Source: DATFTF01 sp963825175
Lineage (GTDB): Bacteria > Acidobacteriota > Thermoanaerobaculia > UBA5066 > Gp7-AA6
Direction: 5' to 3'
Length of the DNA: 64,000 nucleotides
Assembly (NCBI GenBank): GCA_963825175.1
Contig: CAWGSA010000002.1
Span: 868,001-932,000 of the forward strand
The position numbers and the translations under genes are program-made. Positions within the stretch are counted from its first letter, which is position 1, and every line of letters begins with the position of its first letter. The notes beneath the pieces were generated by a model. That model was not told the origin of the DNA, did no database searches, and saw nothing but the letters and a program-made list of their open reading frames with translations. This document shows, piece by piece, positions 47,783 to 55,956 of the stretch.

Positions 47783-48676
47783 ATGCCGATTCGGAACCGG
47801 GCGTTCGGAACGACGGGGCTGGAGGTCTCGCCGCTGGGCTTCGGCGCGGCGGCGGCGGGCGATCCCGCCCTGTCGGAAGCCGGGGCCGGCCGTCTGTTGA
47901 ACGGCGCGCTCGACGCCGGCGCTCGCCTGATCGACACGGCCCGAAGCTACGGGCTCTCGGAGGAGCGGATCGGGAGGCACCTCTCGCACCGGCGCGGAGA
48001 GGTCGTCCTGTCGACGAAGGTCGGTTACGGCGTGCCGGAGCTTCCCGACTGGACCGGCCCGACTGTGAGCGCGGGCGTCGATCGGGCGCTCGCCAGGCTC
48101 CAGACCGACGTGATCGACATCGTGCATCTGCACTCCTGCCCGAAGGAGGTCCTGGCCCGGGGCGACGTCGTGGAGGCGCTCCGGCGCGCGCGCGAGGCGG
48201 GAAAGATCCGTGTGGCCGCCTATTCCGGCGATGGCGAGCCGCTGGCCTGGGCGGTCGAGTCGGGTTTCTTCGGCGGCATCCAGACGTCGATCAACCTTTG
48301 CGACCTGGCTTCGATCGAGAAGGGCACGGTCGCCGGCGCCGCGGCCCGGGGCATGGGCGTGATCGCCAAGCGGCCTCTGGCCAACGCTCCGTGGGCCCGG
48401 CCCGAGCCGCCTTCCGGCGACGAGGCCGCCGGGGCCTACTGGCGCCGCTGGCGGGACCTCGCCTACGACCTCGGGGGCTTCGAACCGGCAGAGCTGGCGT
48501 TGCGCTTGGCCGCTTACGAGCCGGGCGTCAGCGCCGCGATCGTGGGGACGCGCTCGCTCGAGCGGCTGCGCGGCCATGTCGCCGCGGTCGCTCGCGGGCC
48601 GCTGCCGGACGCCCTGCGAGGCTCTCTTCGGGCCCGATGGCTGGAGCGTGGCGCGGACTGGCCCGGGATGGTCTGA
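47783..48676 (+). CDS. Aldo/keto reductase
   Basis: 297 residues. TIM-barrel oxidoreductase with the expected tetrad: D-T-A-R-S-Y-G (Asp and Tyr), S-T-K-V-G-Y (Lys) and V-H-L-H-S (His). Cofactor region: A-I-V-G-T-R-S-L-E-R-L. It should be NADPH-dependent; the substrate is unknown. A nucleotidyltransferase gene starts five bases after its stop, so the two are probably cotranscribed. Confidence 0.88.
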   Translation: MPIRNRAFGTTGLEVSPLGFGAAAAGDPALSEAGAGRLLNGALDAGARLIDTARSYGLSEERIGRHLSHRRGEVVLSTKVGYGVPELPDWTGPTVSAGVDRALARLQTDVIDIVHLHSCPKEVLARGDVVEALRRAREAGKIRVAAYSGDGEPLAWAVESGFFGGIQTSINLCDLASIEKGTVAGAAARGMGVIAKRPLANAPWARPEPPSGDEAAGAYWRRWRDLAYDLGGFEPAELALRLAAYEPGVSAAIVGTRSLERLRGHVAAVARGPLPDALRGSLRARWLERGADWPGMV

Positions 48677-48680
48677 CGCG

Positions 48681-49595
48681 ATGACGGATGCGACGGTGCA
48701 CAGCTCCCGATCTCGAAGGCGCTCGAGACCTGGCGCGGCCGCGGTCGAGCAGCTCGCTGCGAGCGTCGCCGCGGAGCTCGCGCGGATACCAGGCGTGGCT
48801 GCGGTCGCCGCCGGCGGATCGTGGGCCCGCGGCGAAGCGGATGCTTTGTCCGATCTCGATCTCGGGCTGTACTACGAGCCGAAGACGCCGCCCGACATCG
48901 CGCGGCTGCGGGCGCTTGCCCGGAGGCTCGAAGGCCGCCGCCGCGCGCCCAAAGTGACGGCTCTGGGCGGATGGGGGCCGTGGATCGACGGCGGGGCCTG
49001 GCTCGAGATCGGCGGGCGCCGCGTCGACTGGATCTACCGGGATCTCTCGCGGGTCGGGCGAGCCATCTCCGACGCACGCCGCGGCACGATCTCGTCCCAC
49101 TACCAGCCGGGCCATCCGCACGCGTTTTCCACCCACATCTATGTCGGAGAAACGCATCACGCCCGCATTCTCTACGACCCTCAGGGAAAGCTGGCGGCCC
49201 TGCAGCGGCGCACGCGTCCCTACCCGCCGGCTCTTCGCCGCGCGATCCGAGAGGCGTTCCTGTGGGAGGCGCGGTTCGCGCTGGAAACGGCGGACAAGTC
49301 GGCGCGTCGGGGCGACGTCTTTCACGTCTCGGGCTGCCTGTTTCGCAGCGCCGCCTGCCTCGCTCAAGTGCTCTTTGCCGCCAACGGCCGTTACCTCGTC
49401 AACGAGAAGGGCGCTCTCGAGGCGGTCGCGCAACTTCCGGTCCGCCCGCGTCGATTCTCGGATCGGGTCACAAGGATCCTGGCCCGGCCGGGCGGCCGTT
49501 CGAGGGCGCTCGCGCGCGGCCTCGAGCGCATGGCGGAGCTCGTGGGCGAGGTCGAGCATCTGGCCACCGCTTCTCCGATCCCGAAGAGGCGCTGA
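48681..49595 (+). CDS. Nucleotidyltransferase-fold protein 1
   Basis: 304 residues. A-G-G-S-W-A-R-G-E-A-D-A-L-S-D-L-D-L-G-L is the Pol-beta-type G-[GS]-x(n)-D-x-D motif, and a third acidic position lies in R-V-D-W-I-Y-R-D-L. The C-terminal half is helical, as in minimal nucleotidyltransferases with an attached four-helix part. It may transfer AMP to a small molecule, drug or RNA. No signal peptide. Confidence 0.65.
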   Translation: MTDATVHSSRSRRRSRPGAAAVEQLAASVAAELARIPGVAAVAAGGSWARGEADALSDLDLGLYYEPKTPPDIARLRALARRLEGRRRAPKVTALGGWGPWIDGGAWLEIGGRRVDWIYRDLSRVGRAISDARRGTISSHYQPGHPHAFSTHIYVGETHHARILYDPQGKLAALQRRTRPYPPALRRAIREAFLWEARFALETADKSARRGDVFHVSGCLFRSAACLAQVLFAANGRYLVNEKGALEAVAQLPVRPRRFSDRVTRILARPGGRSRALARGLERMAELVGEVEHLATASPIPKRR

Positions 49596-49602
49596 AGGGC
49601 GG

Positions 49603-50385
49603 TCAGGACCCGGAGATCCTGCGCGCGACGACGTCGGCGGCGCGCGAGGGGAAGTTCGGGAGCCGGGCAGCCAGCTCGCGCGAGGCGAGATCGAGAAGAC
49701 CGCGGGCGGAGTCGGGCACCTCACGGCGCAGATGCATTTCGAGCTCTCGTGCGAGGTCCGGATACGCGATCTCGAACCGACGGAACGGATCGAGGTTGTC
49801 CAGCAAGCTACGGCGATCCGAAGGAATGTAGCGCGCGAGCAGGATCAGGAGCGGCCGCACGGCATGGCTCTGGACGAGCAGCTGCCCGCTCAGCCGCTCG
49901 CCGCGCGCGGAGCGGGCAGCGCCCGCCAGAAGGGCGGTCAAGAACTGGCCGAGGAGCCAGGCGTCGTCGGAGCGCGCGTCCGTGCCCGCGGCCGTCGCGG
50001 CGGCCACGTCGGCCAGGCGCCGCTCGATGTCCACGCGATCGAGCAGGACCCGGTACCGGTTGACGCGGGCAAGAGGGATCTCCTGCGGCTCGAACACCGC
50101 GAACTCGACGATGTGGCCGTCGCTGTAAAGTGCCTTGACGCCGTGCGGAGTTTCCCGATACGAGAACACGATCTTGCCGGCGCTCGGAAGCCAGGATCGA
50201 TCCACCCGGAAAGACTCCTGGTCCCCCGGCTTCGTGATCACGAAGAAGTCGTGATCCGACCACGCGTCGGGCTGATAGTCGCGAGCGGCCATCGATCCGA
50301 GGGCCACCAGCCCCAGGGCCCGCGCGTCGGCCTCCAGGCGGTCGTGGAGCTCCCGCGTGAACGCGGCGAAGGCCTCAGGCGTCAC
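49603..50385 (-). CDS. Nucleotidyltransferase-fold protein 2
   Basis: 260 residues from a GTG with GAGG upstream. V-A-L-G-S-M-A-A-R-D, then W-S-D-H-D-F-F-V-I-T is a nucleotidyltransferase motif with D-H-D in place of D-x-D; H-I-V-E-F-A-V-F may supply the third acidic residue. The C-terminal part is helical. It faces the other nucleotidyltransferase tail to tail with an 8-base gap, but the two share little sequence. Confidence 0.6.
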   Translation of the reverse strand: MTPEAFAAFTRELHDRLEADARALGLVALGSMAARDYQPDAWSDHDFFVITKPGDQESFRVDRSWLPSAGKIVFSYRETPHGVKALYSDGHIVEFAVFEPQEIPLARVNRYRVLLDRVDIERRLADVAAATAAGTDARSDDAWLLGQFLTALLAGAARSARGERLSGQLLVQSHAVRPLLILLARYIPSDRRSLLDNLDPFRRFEIAYPDLARELEMHLRREVPDSARGLLDLASRELAARLPNFPSRAADVVARRISGS

Positions 50386-50417
50386 GGCGAAGCCTCGGAG
50401 GAGCCCAGCCCGGAAGC

Positions 50418-52274
50418 TCAGATGTACGCGTTGGCGGCATATTGCTGAACCATGCGGTGGGTGTTGAAGAAGGAGGCGTTCAAGGCGATGGTGCGGCGCA
50501 TCAGCTCGACCCACGCGGGCCGGTCCCCGTAGAACATGGGAAGGATGACATCGGACAGCTTGCGGTACAGCTCCTCGGCGTCGCCGCCGTCGGCCGTCGC
50601 GTCCCCGCTTTCGGACGTCGTGTCGTCGCCGATGGACCAACCGGTGAATCCTTCGATGTGCCCCTCGATCCACCAGCCGTCCAGGATCGAGAGGCTGGGC
50701 ACTCCGTTGTGGGCCGCTTTCATCCCCGAGGTCCCGGAGGCCTCCAACGGACGCAAAGGCGTGTTGAGCCAGAGATCGACGCCCGCGGTCAGGAGGCGCG
50801 CGAGGTCCATGTCGTAGTCTTCCAGATAAACGATGGGGAGGTCCTTCTCCAGGTCCGACGCGATCCGATGGATCTTACGGATGAGCTCCTTGCCGGGCTC
50901 GTCCCTGGGGTGCGCCTTGCCGGCGAAGAGGAGCTGAATCCCGCCCGAACCCTTCGCGATCTCGGCCAGGCGGGCCGGATCGGAGAGCGCCAGGTCCGGC
51001 CGCTTGTAGGCGGTGGCCCGCCGCGCGAAGCCGATGGTGAAGGCCGTGGGAGCGAGACGCCGGCCGGACCGGCCGGCGATCGACGCGAGCAGCGCGGCCT
51101 TGGCCTGCACGTGGGCGGCCCAGATCCCCTCCGCCGGAATGTGAATGGCGTGCCGCAGCGAGAACGGGTCGCGGGCCCAGCCGGGAATGTGGCGGTCGTA
51201 GAGAGCGCGGAAACTCTCCGCCGTCCAGGTGAAGGAATGGACGCCGTTGGTGATGGAGTCGATCGGATAGCCCGGGAACATCTTCTGCGAAATCTCTCCG
51301 TGCCGCTTGGCGACGCCGTTGACGTAGCCGGAAAGATTGAGAGCGAGCTGCGTCATGTTCAGCTCCTCCCGCCCGCCGAGCATCCGCAGCTCTTCCAGCG
51401 GGATCGGCTGGCCCAGAACGTCGGACACCAGCTCGTAGGAGAACTTGTCGTGCCCCGCCGCCACCGGAGTGTGCGTGGTGAAGACGCAGCGCTTCTTGAC
51501 GTCGCGGATGTCCAGCGCGACCGCGGCCGGATCCGGCTCTCGCCGCAGAAGCTCGAGGGCCAGCAGGCTCGCGTGCCCTTCGTTCAAATGAAACTTTTCG
51601 AGGCGGTCGTAACCCAGGGCCCGAAGCATCCGAAAGCCGCCGATTCCGAGGACGATCTCCTGCGACAGGCGGTACCGTTCGTCGCCGCCGTAGAGGAAAC
51701 CGGTCAGCCGGCGGTCGTCCGGAGCGTTCTGTTCGAGATTGGTGTCGAGAAGGAAGAGCGGGACGACGTGGTCCTGCGAGCCGGCGACGTCGTGCCGCCA
51801 CGCGCGGACCGCGACGCTCCGGCCTTCGACCGTCACCGCGATCACGGCCGGAAGCGGGCGGGCGAAGTCGGCCGGGTTCCACGAGATGGGGAGCTCGGAT
51901 TGGTTTCCGGCGGCGTCCAGCCGCTGGCGGAAATAGCCGCCGTGGTAGAGGAGGGTGACCCCGACCGCAGGCATGCGCAGGTCGGCCAGAGACTTGAGCG
52001 TGTCGCCGGCGAGCACCCCGAGGCCGCCGCTGTACGTCGGCATCCGCGAATCGACGCCGACCTCCATCGAGAAGTAGGCGACCCGGCGAGATGACGGGTC
52101 CTGCTCCACGTCCAACGGGGGAGGCTGCGCCAGCGCCCGCCCCGGGTCGGCGAGAAACGTCTTGCGGCAGAACTCGGAGCAGAAGCGATAGGTCCTGCCC
52201 TCGAGCTCGACGGTCAGGCTCTGGGCCGGATCGATCCGCATTCCGCACACCGGGTCGACGGCGGGATCGCTCAT
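50418..52274 (-). CDS. glgP: Alpha-glucan (glycogen) phosphorylase with N-terminal YHS domain
   Basis: 618 residues, a short archaeal/bacterial-type GlgP. Residues 1-45 are a YHS metal-binding domain (D-P-V-C-G-M with C10; F-C-S-E-F-C with C32 and C36). The rest has V-A-Y-F-S-M-E-V-G, Y-S-G-G-L-G-V-L-A-G-D, F-H-L-N-E-G-H-A, N-G-V-H, A-Y-K-R, G-K-A-H-P and the pyridoxal-phosphate region E-A-S-G-T-S-G-M-K-A. It releases glucose-1-phosphate from alpha-glucan. The ATG overlaps the upstream gene's stop. It fits the maltodextrin locus beside it. Confidence 0.9.
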   Translation of the reverse strand: MSDPAVDPVCGMRIDPAQSLTVELEGRTYRFCSEFCRKTFLADPGRALAQPPPLDVEQDPSSRRVAYFSMEVGVDSRMPTYSGGLGVLAGDTLKSLADLRMPAVGVTLLYHGGYFRQRLDAAGNQSELPISWNPADFARPLPAVIAVTVEGRSVAVRAWRHDVAGSQDHVVPLFLLDTNLEQNAPDDRRLTGFLYGGDERYRLSQEIVLGIGGFRMLRALGYDRLEKFHLNEGHASLLALELLRREPDPAAVALDIRDVKKRCVFTTHTPVAAGHDKFSYELVSDVLGQPIPLEELRMLGGREELNMTQLALNLSGYVNGVAKRHGEISQKMFPGYPIDSITNGVHSFTWTAESFRALYDRHIPGWARDPFSLRHAIHIPAEGIWAAHVQAKAALLASIAGRSGRRLAPTAFTIGFARRATAYKRPDLALSDPARLAEIAKGSGGIQLLFAGKAHPRDEPGKELIRKIHRIASDLEKDLPIVYLEDYDMDLARLLTAGVDLWLNTPLRPLEASGTSGMKAAHNGVPSLSILDGWWIEGHIEGFTGWSIGDDTTSESGDATADGGDAEELYRKLSDVILPMFYGDRPAWVELMRRTIALNASFFNTHRMVQQYAANAYI

Positions 52275-53146
52275 TCCCGCCCTCCCAGCTTCTTCCACCA
52301 CAGCCACAGCCGGGCCAGGGGGCCTCGGCGCGGCGTCAGCGACAGCTCGAAGTGGCGCACGGCGCGCGACAGCGGAAGAGCCGGACCGTAGCGCTGCCGC
52401 AGGTAGTGGAGGTGGTCCATGGTGAAGAGGTAGAGATCGCTCTCGGTCGAGCCGGGAAACTCCTGCAGGGTGCGGCTGCCGCGGATGGTCTCGATCATCG
52501 GCCGGTAGACCGTTTCGTACCACGACCGGACCGCTTCCTTCCACGGCACGGGCCGCGAAAGCTCGATGCCTCTGTAGTAGCGGTGCACGCTGATGTGGTC
52601 GAGAAGCCGCTCGTAGCCGTTGGGCGCCGTGACCCGGAACTCGTCGGGCGACGACGGAACCAGGCCGGTCGCTTCGAGGAAGCCGGCCAGGCCTTCCTTC
52701 AGGAGCACGTCCTCCACCGACGCGCCGCGCGGGAGCGGAACGTCCGTCGGGAATTCCTGGACGTGGGCCTCGATCGTCGGCGCGCCGTTGGCGCGGGCCA
52801 CGGAGACGCGGTGATGCCCGTCGACGACGAAATCGACGTCCCCGACCCGGTACAGCTCGACGGGAGGAAATCCCCGGGCGCCTTGGGCCAGCTCCTCCAG
52901 GTCCTCCCAACGTTCCCGCAGCGTTTCCTCGCGAGGTAGAAAGGCGCGGTTGAAATCGCGCTCCCGCTGCACCGTCCCGACGATGCGCTCCAGCGGAACC
53001 TCCTGGATGCCGCGGTCGATCCCGCGGGCCAGCCGAAGGCGCTCGCGCACCTGGTCGAAAGGGAGCAGATCGGCCGGACGCCGGAAAAGGTGCGCCAGCA
53101 GGTCCTGCATGAGCGCGCTGCGGCGAGCGCTGTCGAAGCCGTTCAT
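52271..53146 (-). CDS. ParB-like nuclease-fold protein coupled to glgP
   Basis: 291 residues from an internal ATG; the frame is open to 53203. V-P-L-E-R-I-V-G-T and D-F-V-V-D-G-H-H-R-V-S-V-A-R are the ParB/Srx-type core, where G-H-H-R binds nucleotide phosphates. The C-terminal ~130 residues are helical, with an acidic-aromatic stretch and a basic last helix. No HTH or DNA-partition genes are nearby. Its stop overlaps the glgP start, so it may control or modify glycogen metabolism rather than partition DNA. Confidence 0.65.
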   Translation of the reverse strand: MNGFDSARRSALMQDLLAHLFRRPADLLPFDQVRERLRLARGIDRGIQEVPLERIVGTVQRERDFNRAFLPREETLRERWEDLEELAQGARGFPPVELYRVGDVDFVVDGHHRVSVARANGAPTIEAHVQEFPTDVPLPRGASVEDVLLKEGLAGFLEATGLVPSSPDEFRVTAPNGYERLLDHISVHRYYRGIELSRPVPWKEAVRSWYETVYRPMIETIRGSRTLQEFPGSTESDLYLFTMDHLHYLRQRYGPALPLSRAVRHFELSLTPRRGPLARLWLWWKKLGGRE

Positions 53147-53232
53147 CGAATCGACCCTTTCGGCCCGTTGGGACGGCGGCGAAGATAGAATGATCCTCGC
53201 CACTCAACCGCTTCTTCTCGAGCGGAGGGAAA

Positions 53233-54912
53233 ATGTCCCGCGCGCGCCTGCTTCTGGCCATTCCGCTCGGCTTGCTGCTCCTGACCTGCGCCTCTCGGTC
53301 TCCGGCGCCGGAACACAGCCGCGCTCCGCAGCGCCCCGCCGTTCGCACCGTCTCCCCAAGAGGCTCCGCTCAGTGGGACAACGACTGGACGCGGGGCGCC
53401 GTTTTCTACGAAGTTTTCGTGCGCAGCTTCCGGGACTCCGACGGAGACGGCAAGGGAGACCTGAACGGACTGATCCAGAAGCTCGATTACCTGAACGACG
53501 GCGATCCGGCGACGACGTCGGATCTGGGCGTCGACGCGCTGTGGCTGATGCCGGTCTTCGCGTCGCCGAGCTACCACGGGTACGACACCGTCGACTACGA
53601 GACGATCAACGCCGACTACGGAACCAACGCCGATTTCGCGCGACTGATTGCGGAGGCGCACCGGAGAGGGATCCGGATCATTCTCGACTTCGTCGTGAAC
53701 CATACCGGCTCGGGCCACCCGTGGTTCGTCGACTCCGCCTCCTCTCCTTCCTCGGCTCACCGCGACTGGTACGTCTGGGGCGCGACCGATCCCGGCTGGA
53801 CGCAGCCGTGGGGAGGGAGCAATCCGACCTGGCACCCCATGAACGGCTCCTATTTCTACGGCGTTTTCTGGAGCGGCATGCCGGACCTGAACTTCCGCAC
53901 TCCGGCGGTCCGCCGGGAGATCGAGCGGCTGGCGAAGCTGTGGCTCGATCGCGGCGCGGACGGCTTCCGCCTCGACGCCGCGCGGCACATCGTGGAGGAC
54001 GGTGGCGGGCAGGGCCAGGTCGACACGCCGGAGACTCACGCGTACTGGAAGGAGTTCGCTTCGTTCGTCCGATCGGCGAAACCGGGCGCAACGCTGGTGG
54101 GTGAGAACTGGACCGATACGCCGATCATCGCGACCTACTATGGCTCGACGGCGCAGATCGCAGTCGGCGACGAGCTCCCGATGAACTTCGACTTTCCGCT
54201 GGCCGACCGCATCGTCTCGGCTGTCGACTCCGGCGACGCCTCGGCCGTCGCGGCCAAGCTCGCCGAGATCGCGGCCGCCTATCCCGTGGGCGTCGTCGAC
54301 GCGCCATTCCTGACCAACCACGACCAGGTCCGAGTGGCCACGCGCCTCGCCTCCAACCCCGGCAAGCTGCGCAACGCCGCGGCCATCCTGCTGACGCTTC
54401 CCGGCGCGCCCTTTCTCTACTATGGCGAGGAGCTGGGGCTGCAGAACGGCCCGACCAGCGACGATCGGGACAAACGCACTCCCATGCCGTGGGACGCGAG
54501 CGCGGGCGGGGGATTTACCAGCGGGATTCCCTGGTACGGGTTCGCGCCCGGCCAGGCCACGGCCAACGTGGCGGAAGAGACCGGCGATCCGGGCTCGCTC
54601 CTCTCCCGCTACCGCGGCCTGATCCGCGCTCGGAAGTCCTCGCCGGCCCTGCGCGCGGGGACGCTCGAGCTGTTGACGCCGGCCGCCGGCTCCTCGCCGG
54701 TGCTCGCGTTCGTCCGTACGACGGCGGCGGAGCGCGTTCTCGTTCTCCACAATCTTTCCGACTCCGTGGCGGCCGCTGGCCCGTACCCTCTTTCGATCAC
54801 GTCCGCCCAGGAGATCTTCGCCGATCCCCACGCCGGCCAGCCGGCGGGTGCGGCCGGAAGCTGGACGGTGAGCCTTTCTCCGCGCGGCAGCGCGATCTGG
54901 AAAATTAAATGA
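53233..54912 (+). CDS. GH13 alpha-amylase-family lipoprotein
   Basis: 559 residues. Lipoprotein signal with lipobox L-L-T-C (C19). GH13 regions in order: D-F-V-V-N-H; G-F-R-L-D-A-A-R-H (nucleophile D248); V-G-E-N-W (acid/base E291); T-N-H-D-Q (D364). Domain B is short and a C-terminal beta domain is present. It cuts alpha-1,4 (or alpha-1,6) glucans on the cell surface or in the periplasm; products would feed the ABC transporter encoded downstream on the other strand. Divergent from the ParB-like gene. Confidence 0.92.
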   Translation: MSRARLLLAIPLGLLLLTCASRSPAPEHSRAPQRPAVRTVSPRGSAQWDNDWTRGAVFYEVFVRSFRDSDGDGKGDLNGLIQKLDYLNDGDPATTSDLGVDALWLMPVFASPSYHGYDTVDYETINADYGTNADFARLIAEAHRRGIRIILDFVVNHTGSGHPWFVDSASSPSSAHRDWYVWGATDPGWTQPWGGSNPTWHPMNGSYFYGVFWSGMPDLNFRTPAVRREIERLAKLWLDRGADGFRLDAARHIVEDGGGQGQVDTPETHAYWKEFASFVRSAKPGATLVGENWTDTPIIATYYGSTAQIAVGDELPMNFDFPLADRIVSAVDSGDASAVAAKLAEIAAAYPVGVVDAPFLTNHDQVRVATRLASNPGKLRNAAAILLTLPGAPFLYYGEELGLQNGPTSDDRDKRTPMPWDASAGGGFTSGIPWYGFAPGQATANVAEETGDPGSLLSRYRGLIRARKSSPALRAGTLELLTPAAGSSPVLAFVRTTAAERVLVLHNLSDSVAAAGPYPLSITSAQEIFADPHAGQPAGAAGSWTVSLSPRGSAIWKIK

Positions 54913-54927
54913 CGGCGCGAGCGTGGG

Positions 54928-55883
54928 TCACTTCAAGTCCTTGGGCACCACACCGGGCAGGCGCACCGGTTTCTCCTTGAGCACGTCTTCCTGTTTCATC
55001 CCCGGAGGAACGACGATGTCGATCAGAGGCGCCTGGTCCGGATTGTCCTCGTCGCCTCCGCCGAAGCGGTCGGTCCACGTGAACCCGGGCGCGACGCCGA
55101 GGATGAACAGGCTGTCGGGGACGTCCGCGCCGATGTTGAGCAAGCCCCCCACGTCGACCTTCTGGAGGACGTCGGCGCCGGAGACCGCGACGACGTAGCT
55201 CCACTCGGGCTTGGCCCATCCTCCCAGGAACGAGTTCGGCACGAGGAACCCGATCTTGGAGCCCAGGACGTGGATGCGGGTGGGGAAGAAGATCTGCTTG
55301 TCGATGTCCCGCTGGATGTCGGCCAGGATCTCCTTCTTCTTGACCATGTCGAGCTTCTCGCCGTGGGCCTTGGCGTCTTTCCACGCGTAGGCGGCGATCA
55401 TGCGTCCCACCGCCTGCCGCGCGTCGAACGGCCGAGGCGTCAGGCAGATCGCCTTCTCCCAGGCGTTGGCCGGGTCGATCTCGAGCCTTGCGGCCCGGCA
55501 GCGTGTAGGTCAGGCCCGATCCGGGGACGCGATCCGTGTCGATGTAGATGTCGAGGTTCAAGGTATAGAAATCGTAGCGCGCGATCTCGTCGAGCGTTCC
55601 GCCGCCTCCGTCGATGACGCGCCGGTTGGTGCGCGCGATCGGACGGGCGAACGTGGCCTCGAACCAGGTCCCCTCGGTCTGCCGGGTCGCGGTCAGCGAG
55701 AGCAGGTCGAGGTCTCCGGTCTTCAGGTCGTCGCGGTGGGGATAGACGAAGTCGCCGTCGCCGTGGTCGTCGCCCCGCGGATCGGTGATGGTGAAGATGG
55801 GCTTGTCCGCGGCTCGGGCGCCGAACGCACGCCAGCAAGCCGAGGACGACGAAGACGATGCGGAAGGGATGTGTCGTGGCCAC
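54928..55883 (-). CDS. Glucodextranase-type (PF09985-like) module protein (frame-broken)
   Basis: About 315 residues with a signal peptide (I-V-F-V-V-L-G-L-L-A-C). Frame changes occur near 55840 and 55475. F-T-I-T-D-P-R-G-D-D-H-G-D-G-D-F-V-Y-P marks the C-terminal glucodextranase-like carbohydrate or surface-binding module. N-L-D-I-Y-I-D-T and P-N-S-F-L-G-G-W follow. It is the last gene of the maltodextrin operon and related to the protein at 58219-59035. Confidence 0.65.
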
Positions 55884-55956
55884 AGGCGTCCCCCTGTCGA
55901 GAAAGAGGCCCGGCGGTCGAGCACCGCCGGGCCGAGAGAGTCTGTCGAATCGCCGA

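Noticed and set aside
52271..53146. Chromosome-partition ParB
   Set aside because: There is no ParA, no helix-turn-helix domain and no parS-like sites. The gene is coupled to glgP.
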